A stretch of DNA of 64,000 bases, from NCBI RefSeq assembly GCF_900403705.1, contig NZ_OUNR01000017.1:347492-411491 (forward strand), given 5' to 3'. The DNA is from Nitrospira lenta. GTDB lineage: Bacteria > Nitrospirota > Nitrospiria > Nitrospirales > Nitrospiraceae. Positions 8,735-17,914 of this stretch are shown one piece after another. Position numbers and translations under genes: made by a program. The notes below the pieces were generated by a model. The model saw only the letters and a list, made by a program, of their open reading frames with translations, ran no database searches and was not told where the DNA came from. Within the stretch, counting starts at the first letter, position 1, and each line of letters starts with the position of its first letter.

Positions 8735-9877
8735 CTATTTCGCCATCAAAATTTCTTGCGCTTTACCCACTCCGCTGCCCAACTTCACGGAATGGCCCAG
8801 TCCCTTCAAGACCATTTCCGTTGCGGCTACGGCCGTAATCACATCAAATCGATCGGCATAGCCCATATGGGAAAGACGGAACACCTTCCCCTTCAATTGG
8901 TCCTGTCCACCGGCTGCGGTAATCCCGTATTGAACACGGAGATTCTTATAGATGGCCTGTCCATCAACTCCGTCCGGCGCACAGACCGTCGTCAAGGCGT
9001 CGCTGGGGGAATTCTTGGGAAACAACGCTAATCCCGCAGCCTTCATCCCTTCACGCATGGCGTGAGCCAATTGTCCCTGCCGCGCAAACATCTTATCCAA
9101 CCCTTCGGCCTTCATGATTCTAAACACTTCCTGAAGACCGATGATCAAAGACACCGTCGGCGTAAATAAGGTCTGGTTCTTGGCCTGATTCTCGCGTTCT
9201 TTCTTGAAGTTGAAATAGAACGACGCGTTCTTGGCTTTCTCTGCAACCGCCCAAGCCTTGTCGCTGACACTCACGAATGCCATGCCCGGCGGAAGCATCA
9301 GGGCCTTCTGCGAACCGGTAATGACGACATCCAATCCCCAGGCATCCGTCTTAATATCGAATACACCTAGCGCGGTAATCGCATCCACGACTAAAATCGT
9401 ATTCTCGTACCCTTTGACGATCTCGCCCAGCGCCTTCACGTCGTGCGACACACCGGTCGACGTCTCACTGGCCTGGACATAGACCGCCTTAATCGAAGGG
9501 TCTGCCTTCAACGCATCAGCCACCACCTTCGGATCGACCGCATGACCCCACTCAACCTTAATTTCCGTGACCAGCACACCAAACGCTTTACAGATCTTTC
9601 CCCACCGCTCGCCAAACTTCCCGCCATTGATACACAGGGCCTTGTCGCCGGGAGACAGAAAGTTGGAGATCGATCCTTCCATCCCTCCAGTACCGGAAGA
9701 AGCCAACATGATGACGTCATTTCGAGTTTGAAATAGCCACTTAAGCCCCTCACGAACTTCTGCGAAGATCGGATCGAACTCGGGGGCCCGATGATGAATC
9801 ATCGGGCGGGCCATCGCCAATAGCACTTCTGGAGGTACAGGCGTAGGGCCAGGAGCCAGCAAATACCGCTTCAACAT
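8735..9877 (-). CDS. Class V PLP aminotransferase (alanine-glyoxylate/serine-pyruvate type)
   Basis: A 380-residue fold-type I PLP enzyme. It opens with the family signature LLAPGPTPVPPEVL and MIHHRAPEFDPIF, and has the cofactor lysine in GSQKALMLPPG. The family includes alanine-glyoxylate, serine-glyoxylate and some phosphoserine aminotransferases. Because it is the first gene ahead of serA, it plausibly transaminates phosphohydroxypyruvate or glyoxylate in serine/glycine metabolism; this is inference from context. A very good ribosome-binding site (GAAGGAGG) precedes the ATG, and a candidate promoter lies about 70 bases upstream. Confidence 0.9.
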   Translation of the reverse strand: MLKRYLLAPGPTPVPPEVLLAMARPMIHHRAPEFDPIFAEVREGLKWLFQTRNDVIMLASSGTGGMEGSISNFLSPGDKALCINGGKFGERWGKICKAFGVLVTEIKVEWGHAVDPKVVADALKADPSIKAVYVQASETSTGVSHDVKALGEIVKGYENTILVVDAITALGVFDIKTDAWGLDVVITGSQKALMLPPGMAFVSVSDKAWAVAEKAKNASFYFNFKKERENQAKNQTLFTPTVSLIIGLQEVFRIMKAEGLDKMFARQGQLAHAMREGMKAAGLALFPKNSPSDALTTVCAPDGVDGQAIYKNLRVQYGITAAGGQDQLKGKVFRLSHMGYADRFDVITAVAATEMVLKGLGHSVKLGSGVGKAQEILMAK

Positions 9878-9943
9878 TGACGATCCTCCTTCAATATCAC
9901 CCGCAATATCATCCGGTGGGGATGCGACTAGAAAAGAGGCGGT

Positions 9944-9973
9944 ACGCTACCACTAGCGCTACAAGACTGTCAA
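9944..9973 (-). promoter_or_regulatory. Candidate sigma-70 promoter for aminotransferase-serA-hisZ-dnaB
   Basis: The minus strand has a perfect -35 box TTGACA (9968-9973), an 18-base spacer and TAGCGT as -10 (9944-9949). This leaves a leader of roughly 65 bases to the ATG at 9877. Confidence 0.45.
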
Positions 9974-10130
9974 GAAATGGAGGACCGCAAGAGCTTAAAA
10001 TCGCTGGAGGTTTCGCCTCACAATCCTTGGCGCATCCTCAGCATATTCCCACGTTGCAGACTCGTGCCTCCAACCCTACTGCGGACGAAGACTTGCCTCA
10101 AAAGAAGGACGCTCTAACCCATTCAATTTC
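9974..10130. other. Divergent intergenic region without gene
   Basis: The whole gap between the divergent aminotransferase and MltD genes (9878-10200) exceeds 300 bases. Apart from one candidate promoter on each strand I see nothing in it: no riboswitch, tRNA or protein-like frame. Confidence 0.4.
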
Positions 10131-10159
10131 TTGACAACTCATCATCTGATCGATAGTCT
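10131..10159 (+). promoter_or_regulatory. Candidate sigma-70 promoter for the MltD-like gene
   Basis: A perfect TTGACA (10131-10136), 17-base spacer and TAGTCT (10154-10159) lie about 40 bases upstream of the chosen start codon. Confidence 0.5.
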
Positions 10160-10200
10160 ACTTAAAGAAACACGTCGTTCACCAGAACTTGAGGTCCATT

Positions 10201-11487
10201 TTGAACCAGCGATATCTCTCTATGCTATTTCTCGCACTCTGCATCCTTGCGATCGGAACCTTCTCAGCCCCGATCACGGAAAGTTTTGCCGACGCTCCAT
10301 CGCCGGATGGGGTGGCAGAGGTGAATACTCCAGAAGAAGACGACGAACAGGATGCCAATCTAGTTCCCCTGGAGCCTGAATTAGCCATCCTCCCTCCAGG
10401 GTTTACCGAATTCGCGCAGGATTCAGGCTCCGCAATCGGAGCCGCATCGCAAAATCCGTCAAACTCGACAATACTATTTCCAAGCCCCATCCAATCCGTC
10501 AATGGCGAGACCGTCTATAACATCCCCATCGTGATAGACCCCAGCGTGCAGAGTCATATACGCTTCTTCAATATATCGATCCGATCACGCTTTGAGCAGT
10601 GGCTGATACGGCTCAGCCGCTATCAGCCCCTGGTTGAGAAAATCTTCTCAGAGTTCAATATTCCCAGCGACTTGGTCTATCTCTCATTAGTCGAAAGCGG
10701 CTTCAATCCCTACGCCTTCTCCCGCGCAAAAGCGACCGGACCGTGGCAGTTCATGAAAGGTACGGGAAAGGTCTACGGTCTCCGCATCGACAATTATGTA
10801 GATGAACGCCGCGACCCGATCAAGTCTACCGTCGCAGCAGCTCGCTACCTCCGCGATCTCTATGATCTGTTCGGAACCTGGCCTCTCGCCATGGCGGCCT
10901 ACAATGCCGGTGAAGGTAAAGTCATGCGAGCGCTCCATAAGGTCCAAGGAGAGACCTTCTCTGACATCTCGAACACCAAATTGATCCGCACCGAAACAAA
11001 GCAATACGTACCCCGCATCATGGCCGCCACCGTGATTGCGAGAAATCCTGACCAATACGGATTCCCGCAAAATCCCGTCACGCCCCACCAGTTTGAAGAA
11101 GTCGTGGTCAATCGGCCGCTTCATTTCCATGCGATCGCCAATACCACCGGGATCCCCTACGAAGAGCTCCGTCTTCTGAACCCGGAACTCCGACGCGACG
11201 CCACGCCGCCCGGCGAATCGGCCTATCATCTCAAAGTCCCGGTAGGAACCAGTTCCAAAGTGGCCCAGCTTCTGGATCGCGTTCCCTCATATAAATTTCC
11301 ACCGCTCCCGGCAGTCAAAGCCCAACGCAGCAAAGCCGACAGCAGCAAATGGTATCGCGTACGCGGAGGGGACACACTCGAGAAAGTCTCCAAGCGTTTC
11401 CGCGTACCCATGAAAACACTGAAGGCGAAAAATAACCTGACCAGCTCCGTCCTCAAAGCCGGAGAGCTCTTGATCATCGCACGCTGA
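10201..11487 (+). CDS. mltD: Membrane-bound lytic murein transglycosylase D-like, LysM protein
   Basis: The start is taken as TTG at 10201, six bases after a GAGG motif; TTG 10189 and ATG 10222 are in-frame alternatives. The product (about 428 residues) has a signal peptide (MLFLALCILAIGTF), a low-complexity acidic linker, then a family 1 SLT domain with the catalytic Glu in SLVESGFNPYAFSRAKATG and the motifs GPWQFM and AYNAGEGKV. A LysM-like unit follows (FHAIANTTGIPYEELRLLNP), and a clear C-terminal LysM domain begins at KWYRVRGGDTLEKVSKRF. It cleaves peptidoglycan glycan strands to form 1,6-anhydromuropeptides in the periplasm. It has its own candidate promoter and a hairpin after the stop. 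Confidence 0.9.
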   Translation: MNQRYLSMLFLALCILAIGTFSAPITESFADAPSPDGVAEVNTPEEDDEQDANLVPLEPELAILPPGFTEFAQDSGSAIGAASQNPSNSTILFPSPIQSVNGETVYNIPIVIDPSVQSHIRFFNISIRSRFEQWLIRLSRYQPLVEKIFSEFNIPSDLVYLSLVESGFNPYAFSRAKATGPWQFMKGTGKVYGLRIDNYVDERRDPIKSTVAAARYLRDLYDLFGTWPLAMAAYNAGEGKVMRALHKVQGETFSDISNTKLIRTETKQYVPRIMAATVIARNPDQYGFPQNPVTPHQFEEVVVNRPLHFHAIANTTGIPYEELRLLNPELRRDATPPGESAYHLKVPVGTSSKVAQLLDRVPSYKFPPLPAVKAQRSKADSSKWYRVRGGDTLEKVSKRFRVPMKTLKAKNNLTSSVLKAGELLIIAR

Positions 11488-11498
11488 TACATACCCTT

Positions 11499-11520
11499 GC
11501 TTCAGGCATAGGCCTGAAGC
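11499..11520. terminator. Hairpin between convergent genes, possible bidirectional terminator
   Basis: Nine-base perfect arms (GCTTCAGGC and GCCTGAAGC) with a four-base loop lie 12 bases after the MltD stop and 25 bases after the stop of the convergent TPR gene. No uridine tract follows on either strand, so termination is only likely from position. Confidence 0.45.
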
Positions 11521-11544
11521 AGCAGTACCGTAGAAGCCGGCGAG

Positions 11545-12300
11545 TTATGGTTTCTTAGGCGGAGCGGGAGAAGCAGGGGCAGGATCCGGCGACTTCTTTA
11601 CTTCAAGCACCTTGAGTCGCACGGCGGCTTCGTTTGCCAACGGGGAATTCGGATAGTTCTTCATCAAGTCTTGATAATGCGCCAGCGCCCCCTCGGGCCT
11701 CGATAGGCTCTCTTCCAACCTGGCCAACTCAAACAGGGCATGGTCTCGATTCAACGCGCCGGGAACATCGAGCACTGCCGAATAGGCCTTGGCGGCCTGA
11801 TCGCGATCCCCCTTCAAAAGATACGCGTAGCCTAAGCGCTGCTGAACCAAACCCAACAGCGACGCATTCGATCCATACATCAAAACAAAACGCTTATACG
11901 CTTCGATCGCCGCATCCAACTCATTAGCCTGAACCAACGCATTCCCAAGTTGGAAGGCCGCAAGCGGAGCGGTTGCTGTCCGTGGATACTCCTCCACAAT
12001 TCTCTTATAGAGCGTCACCGCTTCCTTGAGATTCGTATCGGATTTCTTGGGATCATCTGCAGGCCTGGTGAAGTAGTGGAGCGTGGCCTCCCGCTCAAGG
12101 TCCTGCGCTTTTTGCATCGTCTGGCTGTCATACCACAGCACCCCGCCGACAATTCCAGCCGCGAGCACAAGAATCGCTGCTCCTACCAACAGTGGACCAC
12201 GATAGACGCGCACACCATCCAGCCAATGCTCAAGGTTGCTGACCAGATGCGCCTCGTCAACCGGCAAAGTCCGTGGTGGAACTTTAATACGATAGGTCAT
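11545..12300 (-). CDS. Membrane-anchored TPR protein (YfgM/BamD-like arrangement)
   Basis: A 251-residue protein with a short cytoplasmic N-terminus, one membrane helix (LLVGAAILVLAAGIVGGVLWY, about residues 56-76) and a periplasmic TPR region. Helix pairs such as AAFQLGNALVQANELDAAIEAY, here split by natural turns, recur with 36-40 residue spacing and resemble the Tol-Pal/YbgF and BamD TPR class. The C-terminus is proline-alanine rich. It probably assists envelope protein assembly or folding, but no specific partner can be named. A good AGGA site precedes the ATG, and it is divergent from bioF. Confidence 0.75.
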   Translation of the reverse strand: MTYRIKVPPRTLPVDEAHLVSNLEHWLDGVRVYRGPLLVGAAILVLAAGIVGGVLWYDSQTMQKAQDLEREATLHYFTRPADDPKKSDTNLKEAVTLYKRIVEEYPRTATAPLAAFQLGNALVQANELDAAIEAYKRFVLMYGSNASLLGLVQQRLGYAYLLKGDRDQAAKAYSAVLDVPGALNRDHALFELARLEESLSRPEGALAHYQDLMKNYPNSPLANEAAVRLKVLEVKKSPDPAPASPAPPKKP

Positions 12301-12416
12301 AAGATATCCTGGCGAACTGCGATTTCGTTTCGAATGAACTTGGGCCTTATACTAGGGATTGATTTACCTTGTCAACGTAACACATCCTGATACGACCCAC
12401 GGGCCCCGAGCGCCAC

Positions 12417-13598
12417 ATGGCCAGAGAAAGTCCCTCCATGTTTCGTAGCCGACTCCAACAGCTAGATACCCAATCACTGACACGGCATCTCCATACACTT
12501 GGCTCTGCGACTGGGCCGACTATCCAGCTCGCAGGGCGCACGGTCATCCTGCTGGCCTCCAATGATTACTTGGGTCTCGCCACCCATCCCGACGTCATTT
12601 ACGCCGCCATCCAGGCTACGACGCAGTATGGAACAGGTGCGGGAGCCGCGCGCTTAGTCTGCGGGACACTTCCTCCTCACACGGAGCTGGAACAAGCCCT
12701 GGCCACTTTTAAACAGACCCCATCCGCATTGGTCTATGGATCAGGATACCTTGCGAATATAGGTGTCATCCCCTCGCTCATCACACGAGGCGGGCAGATT
12801 TTTGCTGATCGGCTCTCTCACGCCAGCCTCATTGATGGGGCTCGGCTCAGTCGCGCCGACCTGCGGGTCTACAGGCATCGAGATCTAAATCACCTCGAGT
12901 CCCTCCTCAAACGAACACCCCCTGGGCGACCCGTGCTCATCGTGACAGACGGTTTATTCAGCATGGACGGCGACCTGGCCCCGCTTCCTGAACTGGCAAC
13001 GCTGACTCAACGATTCGGGGCGACACTCTACGTCGATGATGCCCACGGCACTGGAGTGATGGGCCAATCGGGCCGTGGCACACTTGAGCATTTCGGAGTC
13101 GAGGATCGGATTCCGTTTCACATGGGCACCCTTGGCAAAGCACTTGGCAGCAGCGGTGCCTATATCGCCGGCCCTACGGACATGATTCAATACCTGGTGA
13201 ACACCAGCCGCCCCTTTATGTTTACAACCGCACCGCCACCCGCCTCGGCAGCCGCCGCGCGTGCCGCGCTGACCATACTCCAGCAAGACCCGTCGCGTCG
13301 CGCCAGGCTGTGGCGCAATCGCGACCATTTGTTTGCAGGCCTGACCCGCCTTGGATTTCACCTCACCGACTCCGCCAGCCCGATTCTTCCCATTCTGATC
13401 GGTCACGCCGAGAAGGCGCTCGCCTTTGCCGAACAACTCCTGGCACAAGGAGTCTATGCACCGGCGATCCGCCCACCGACGGTCCCTGATGGATCCAGCC
13501 GCATTCGCGTGACCATCACCGCTGAGCATTCTCCCGAACAGATTGACCTCGCATTGTCAGCATTTGAGCGTGCGGGACAATCGGTGCACCTGCTCTAG
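12417..13598 (+). CDS. bioF: 8-amino-7-oxononanoate synthase
   Basis: The 393-residue product belongs to the alpha-oxoamine synthases. It condenses pimeloyl-ACP (or -CoA) with L-alanine in biotin biosynthesis. Visible motifs are the N-terminal NDYLGLATHPDV, the substrate-site GTGAGAARLVCGT, DDAHGTGVMGQSGRGT and the PLP lysine in MGTLGKALGSSGAY. No other biotin gene is adjacent, so the gene appears to stand alone. The start is uncertain: there is no clear ribosome-binding site before 12417, and an ATG at 12438 would also leave a complete enzyme. Related 2-amino-3-ketobutyrate ligase is less likely given the closeness to BioF motifs. Confidence 0.88.
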   Translation: MARESPSMFRSRLQQLDTQSLTRHLHTLGSATGPTIQLAGRTVILLASNDYLGLATHPDVIYAAIQATTQYGTGAGAARLVCGTLPPHTELEQALATFKQTPSALVYGSGYLANIGVIPSLITRGGQIFADRLSHASLIDGARLSRADLRVYRHRDLNHLESLLKRTPPGRPVLIVTDGLFSMDGDLAPLPELATLTQRFGATLYVDDAHGTGVMGQSGRGTLEHFGVEDRIPFHMGTLGKALGSSGAYIAGPTDMIQYLVNTSRPFMFTTAPPPASAAAARAALTILQQDPSRRARLWRNRDHLFAGLTRLGFHLTDSASPILPILIGHAEKALAFAEQLLAQGVYAPAIRPPTVPDGSSRIRVTITAEHSPEQIDLALSAFERAGQSVHLL

Positions 13599-13750
13599 CC
13601 GCGGCCCGCGCTCCGCACCTTCCCGTGAATTTCTTGCTTTCCCGCCTTGCTATGGCATGATGCTCACAAGTCATTCATCAGGGGAAACCGCTGCACCGGC
13701 CGCAGTACCCACGCACGACCGACGACCAGCCTTACTACGGAGTCATACCT

Positions 13751-14815
13751 ATGGATATTTCAAAACTCCTGACATTTTCAGTCAAAGAGGGCGCGTCCGA
13801 CTGTCATATCAGCTCGGGCGAGCCTCCGATGATTCGCATACACGGCGATCTGAAGAAGTTGGATCATCCGGCCCTTACACCGGATGAGACACACGCCCTG
13901 ATCTACGACATGATGACGGATACTCAGCGAAAAAACTTTGAAGAGCACCGGGAATGCGACTTCTCGTTCGAGTTGGGCGATATCGCTCGCTTCCGCGTGA
14001 ACGTCTTTGTGCAGCAGCGCGGACTCGGAGCGGTCTTCCGAAACATCCCCACGGAAATTCTTCCACTTGAAAAGCTCGGCATGCCGCCGACCTTGCGTCA
14101 GCTCTGCGACAAGGAAAAAGGGCTCATCCTCGTTACCGGGCCAACCGGATCCGGTAAGTCGACGACACTCGCCGCCATGGTCGACTATTTGAACAATACC
14201 TTCGAAGGCCACATCATTACGATCGAAGACCCCATCGAGTTCGTACACAAGTCGAAGAAATGTCTGGTGAACCAACGGGAGCTTGGCGTCCACACGCTGT
14301 CCTTTGCCAATGCCCTCAAGTCCGCACTTCGCGAAGACCCCGATATCGTGCTCGTGGGGGAAATGCGAGATCTGGACACCATTCAGCTTGCACTGACTGC
14401 GGCAGAAACCGGGCACCTGGTCTTCGGCACGCTCCACACCTCCAGCGCGCCCAAAACCATCGACCGCATCATCGACGCCTTTCCACCGGCCCAACAGGCG
14501 CAGATACGGACACAGCTATCAGAAGCATTGGAAGCCGTCATTACTCAGACGCTGCTCAAGAAAAAGACGGGAGGACGCGTCGCGGCACTGGAAATCATGG
14601 TTGCAACCACAGCCGTCCGCAATCTGATCCGCGAGGCCAAACTCCATCAAATCCCCGGCATCATGCAGGCCAGCCAGAAAGATGGCATGCAGACAATGGA
14701 CATGGCGTTACTCGAGCTGGCGACGCGTGGCGTCGTCACGAAAGCCGAAGCGCAATCGCGCAGCATGAATCCGAACCTCTTCGGATCGGCCGCTTCACTC
14801 AGCGGCGCCGCGTAA
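13751..14815 (+). CDS. pilT: Type IV pilus retraction ATPase PilT
   Basis: A 354-residue secretion ATPase. It has the N-terminal PAS-like domain (SDCHISSGEPPMIRIHG), Walker A (GPTGSGKSTTLA), the Asp box (IITIEDPIEFVH), Walker B (DPDIVLVGEMRD) and the His box (TAAETGHLVFGTLHT), followed by the AIRNLIRE-like C-terminal block (AVRNLIREAKLHQI) typical of PilT. It hydrolyses ATP to depolymerise pili for twitching. pilU follows 25 bases later, so the two are one operon. The pilin substrate may be the pilA at 1.6-2.2 kb. Confidence 0.95.
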   Translation: MDISKLLTFSVKEGASDCHISSGEPPMIRIHGDLKKLDHPALTPDETHALIYDMMTDTQRKNFEEHRECDFSFELGDIARFRVNVFVQQRGLGAVFRNIPTEILPLEKLGMPPTLRQLCDKEKGLILVTGPTGSGKSTTLAAMVDYLNNTFEGHIITIEDPIEFVHKSKKCLVNQRELGVHTLSFANALKSALREDPDIVLVGEMRDLDTIQLALTAAETGHLVFGTLHTSSAPKTIDRIIDAFPPAQQAQIRTQLSEALEAVITQTLLKKKTGGRVAALEIMVATTAVRNLIREAKLHQIPGIMQASQKDGMQTMDMALLELATRGVVTKAEAQSRSMNPNLFGSAASLSGAA

Positions 14816-14840
14816 CCACTGCAAGACCACGGAGACAGGC

Positions 14841-16010
14841 ATGGATATCCGCAGCCTCTTAAAAGTCATGGTCGATCGGGAAGCCTCCGACCTCTACCTC
14901 ACGGTCGACGCGCCCCCGATCTATCGAATCCACGGATCCACGCAACAAACGGACGCGCCCCCGTTCAGCAACGAACAGCTGGAAGCCTTGGCCCTGGCGC
15001 TCATGCGCGGGCAGCAACGGGGAGAGTTCGAAGAAAAAATGGAGATGAACCTGGCGCTCTACTACAAAGAGCTGGGCCGGTTCCGCGTGAATATCTTCCG
15101 CCAGAGGGGCAATGTCGGCCTCGTCTTCCGTCTGATTAAAGCAGAGATTCAATCCGTCGATCAGCTGGAACTCCCGCCGATCATCAAAGACATCGCCATG
15201 ACGAAACGCGGGCTCGTGTTGGTCGTCGGCGCCACCGGTTCCGGTAAATCAACCTCGCTCGCGGCCATGATCGACCACCGGAACTCCGTTCACCAAGGGC
15301 ATATCATCACAGTCGAAGATCCGATCGAATTCGTCCACAGCCACAAGAAATCGCTGATCACACAGCGAGAGATCGGCTTCGATACCCTGAGCTTTCAGAA
15401 TGCCCTGAAGAATACTCTCCGGCAAGCCCCCGACGTAATTCTCATCGGTGAGGTCCGGGATACCGAAACCATGGAAGCCGCCATCACGTTCGCAGAAACC
15501 GGACACTTGTGCATCGCGACGTTGCACTCGAATAATGCCAACCAGGCCATCGAGCGCATCATGAACTTTTTCCCGGTCGAGCGGCATCCACAAATCTACC
15601 TTCAGCTCTCGCTGAACCTCCGCGCCATTATTTCACAACGTCTCATCCCCTCCCTCGATGGACGGCGCGTGCCGGCGCTGGAAATCATGCTGGATACCCC
15701 GCGCGTGAAGGACCTCGTCAAGAAAGCGGAAATCGATACACTCAAAGAAGCGATGGAGCAGGGAGTTGATGAAGGCTGCCAAACCTTCGACTACGTCCTC
15801 TTCCAACTCTACAAAGCCAATAAGATCAGCCTTGAACAGGCCTTGATCAATGCAGACAGTGCCAACAATCTCCGTCTCAAGATCAAGCTGGAAGGGCTCA
15901 AAGGCGATGACGCGGTCAATGCCCTACTGGATAAGCACCCTTCACATCAGCAAAGCGACGCGTTCAAGATTCAGGGAAACGGGAATGTAGTCCCACTCAA
16001 AAAGCGCTGA
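14841..16010 (+). CDS. pilU: PilT-dependent retraction ATPase PilU
   Basis: A 389-residue PilT paralogue with the same order of boxes: Walker A (GATGSGKSTSLA), Asp box (IITVEDPIEFVH), Walker B (APDVILIGEVRD) and His box (TFAETGHLCIATLHS). The longer C-terminus (residues about 340-389, EGLKGDDAVNALLDKHPS onward) is characteristic of PilU. PilU works together with PilT to increase retraction force. It is preceded by a GGAGACAGGC ribosome-binding region directly after pilT, and it converges on the cytochrome gene. Confidence 0.93.
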   Translation: MDIRSLLKVMVDREASDLYLTVDAPPIYRIHGSTQQTDAPPFSNEQLEALALALMRGQQRGEFEEKMEMNLALYYKELGRFRVNIFRQRGNVGLVFRLIKAEIQSVDQLELPPIIKDIAMTKRGLVLVVGATGSGKSTSLAAMIDHRNSVHQGHIITVEDPIEFVHSHKKSLITQREIGFDTLSFQNALKNTLRQAPDVILIGEVRDTETMEAAITFAETGHLCIATLHSNNANQAIERIMNFFPVERHPQIYLQLSLNLRAIISQRLIPSLDGRRVPALEIMLDTPRVKDLVKKAEIDTLKEAMEQGVDEGCQTFDYVLFQLYKANKISLEQALINADSANNLRLKIKLEGLKGDDAVNALLDKHPSHQQSDAFKIQGNGNVVPLKKR

Positions 16011-16043
16011 CGCACGCGTGGCAAACCCATGCCGTTCAATCGC

Positions 16044-16583
16044 TTACTTTGCCGGGACATTCCCCGTCTGATGCTCCAGGTACTCCGCGATCTTCTCCAA
16101 TGCCAGCGCGCTCAACTTTGCCCCATACCATACCGGCATCGTCCGCTCCGGATACCCCGGAACAACGAATGCTGCCGGATCGACAACAGACTCCACGACA
16201 TATTCGTGCACGGTGCTGGCTCTCCCTCGATAGGTAGGATCAGCTAGCCGCTGCACTCCCGTCACACCGAGAGTAAGCGGCGGGCCAACTTGGCCATTCG
16301 CGCCAGGAATTCCAGGAATCACGTGGCACACCGGACAACCGACCTTGGTGAAAACCTCTACGATCGGTTCGTCACCGGACACCAGCGGAATCATCTCTGC
16401 CGTCAGCGAAGTCGGCCCTGCATTCACTGAAACCACGGGGCCGGCTGATGGAGCAGGCTCGATGCGCAGGGTCCACAGTGCATAGAGCAGCACTATCCCC
16501 ATTACGATCATGATCGCAGCACGTTCCGGAGGTGGCGTGGCGCGAGAAGAAGAAGCGGATGATTCGGATGGATCAACCTGCAT
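16044..16583 (-). CDS. Membrane-anchored monohaem cytochrome c
   Basis: A 179-residue protein with one N-terminal membrane helix (about residues 23-40), a proline/alanine linker and a class I cytochrome c domain. The haem site is CPVCH (C83, C86, H87), and the probable sixth ligand is the Met in ERTMPVW (M149). It is likely to be anchored to the cytoplasmic membrane with the haem in the periplasm, serving as an electron shuttle or a subunit of a larger complex. The upstream neighbour is a secreted SUMF1-like protein gene 60 bases away on the same strand, so the two may be coexpressed. The exact redox partner is unknown. Confidence 0.85.
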   Translation of the reverse strand: MQVDPSESSASSSRATPPPERAAIMIVMGIVLLYALWTLRIEPAPSAGPVVSVNAGPTSLTAEMIPLVSGDEPIVEVFTKVGCPVCHVIPGIPGANGQVGPPLTLGVTGVQRLADPTYRGRASTVHEYVVESVVDPAAFVVPGYPERTMPVWYGAKLSALALEKIAEYLEHQTGNVPAK

Positions 16584-16643
16584 GCGAATTCAAGGATAGT
16601 GTTGTGGCAGCTATTCTACGTTGGAGTAAAGGGACGATCCGGA

Positions 16644-17498
16644 CTACTTCGCCGCATCCAAGGCACATCGAAATCCAACCGTCCGATCTTCAAATTCTGG
16701 CTCTGCTGAAAATCGAGCGGTCACGCGCAACGCCGTCGGCAGATCCGCCCAGGATCCACCACGAAGAATCCGTTTCTCTCCGCTCTTCGGACCCGATGGA
16801 TCGGTGTCGGGGCTCTTCTGATAATACTCACGATCATACCAATCGTTCACCCATTCGGCGGCATTCCCCGCCATGTGTGCCAATCCATAGGGACTCCGGC
16901 CCCCGTCTTTCAATCCATGACGCACGCTCATTCCATCCAGTCCACTGCCGACCGGCACTAACGTGATGACCTCACTTACCCAAAGACCCCGGTTGTAGTT
17001 CGCAATATCGACAAAGGGCTGCATCGCCCCCCAAGGGTACCGCCGACCATCAGTCCCCCTGGCCGCTTTTTCCCATTCGGCTTCGGTGGGTAACCGCTTT
17101 CCAGCCCACACGCAATAGGCGGCAGCTTCCGTCCAAGTCACCCCAACGACAGGACGATCCTCCAGAGAGCGCCCCGAATCCTCATCGGTAGGGACCGCCT
17201 CACCGCGCTTGCCTAATTCAAGAAATTGCTGATACCGCCCTGATGTGACCTCATATTGATCAATGTAAAACGCTTTGATGGTCACCGTGTGTTCCGGCCG
17301 TTCATTTGGCAATCCGTCATTGGTCCCCATGAGAAATGGCCCGGAGGGAACCAGGAGCATCGGAGCACCATCGTTGCCTTTGATGGCTTCGACAGATTTT
17401 GACGGAGCGCTTTTCGCGGAAGGCAGATCAGCCGCTTCAACCAATGACAGCGCAGCTACCAAGCCAATGAACAGACCGCAGTAGATTCCCCGCCGCAT
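16644..17498 (-). CDS. Secreted SUMF1/formylglycine-generating-enzyme-like protein
   Basis: The ATG at 17498 follows a strong AGGGGGGCGG site and is preferred over the longer frame to 17534. The 284-residue product has a signal peptide (GIYCGLFIGLVAALSLVEA) and a full FGE-sulfatase domain: PSGPFLMGTNDGLPNERPEH, VTWTEAAAYCVWAGKRLPTE, YPWG, GLAHMAGNAAEWVNDWYD, ILRGGSW and GFRCAL. Most bacterial proteins of this family are not sulfatase activators. I do not see the paired active-site cysteines of true FGE in the RGGSW region, so an enzymatic modification role is unproven. It may work with the downstream cytochrome c. Confidence 0.85.
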   Translation of the reverse strand: MRRGIYCGLFIGLVAALSLVEAADLPSAKSAPSKSVEAIKGNDGAPMLLVPSGPFLMGTNDGLPNERPEHTVTIKAFYIDQYEVTSGRYQQFLELGKRGEAVPTDEDSGRSLEDRPVVGVTWTEAAAYCVWAGKRLPTEAEWEKAARGTDGRRYPWGAMQPFVDIANYNRGLWVSEVITLVPVGSGLDGMSVRHGLKDGGRSPYGLAHMAGNAAEWVNDWYDREYYQKSPDTDPSGPKSGEKRILRGGSWADLPTALRVTARFSAEPEFEDRTVGFRCALDAAK

Positions 17499-17625
17499 TG
17501 TCCGCCCCCCTCTTGCAGTCATCGCCATCAGCACACACGGCTAGCAAAGAAAGTGTACCCGGCAGGATCCGCAAACACAACGGAAGCCTCAACGGGATAC
17601 TGAAAAAATTGAGTTAAAGAATGGT

Positions 17626-17703
17626 TGGTGTCCCCAACGGGATTTGAACCCGTGTTACTGCCTTGAAAGGGCAATGTCCTAGGCCAGGCTAGACGATGGG
17701 GAC
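17626..17703 (-). tRNA. tRNA-Glu (anticodon UUC), CCA encoded
   Basis: The reverse strand folds into a full cloverleaf beginning GTCCCCATCGTCTAG. The anticodon stem-loop is GCC-CTTTCAA-GGC with anticodon TTC, the T loop contains GGTTCAAATCC, and the acceptor stem is GTCCCC/GGGGAC. The encoded CCA occupies 17626-17628. Confidence 0.97.
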
Positions 17704-17860
17704 ATAGAAACAACGATCGTGGCAAGAACCGCGGGAGTTGTACCACACTCATGAACGCCCTGTCACTACGCCTTTCGCACCTCGGCTCGAGGCCGCTCTA
17801 AGCTGTCGGCATCACCTTCCTTACACCGCATACCGACTCTCGATTGAATGTGGTAAACTC

Positions 17861-17897
17861 GTCCGGCCAACGTCTATGACACTAGCGTTGGCCGGAC
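17861..17897. promoter_or_regulatory. 12-base-pair inverted repeat before a lipoprotein gene
   Basis: Perfect arms GTCCGGCCAACG (17861-17872) and CGTTGGCCGGAC (17886-17897) flank a 13-base spacer. They end 17 bases before the start codon at 17915. It may be a leader hairpin or an operator; no uridine tract follows. A TAAACT with an upstream TG, just before the repeat (17847-17859 area), could be an extended -10 box. Confidence 0.4.
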
Positions 17898-17914
17898 CGA
17901 GAAAGGACGCTGCT

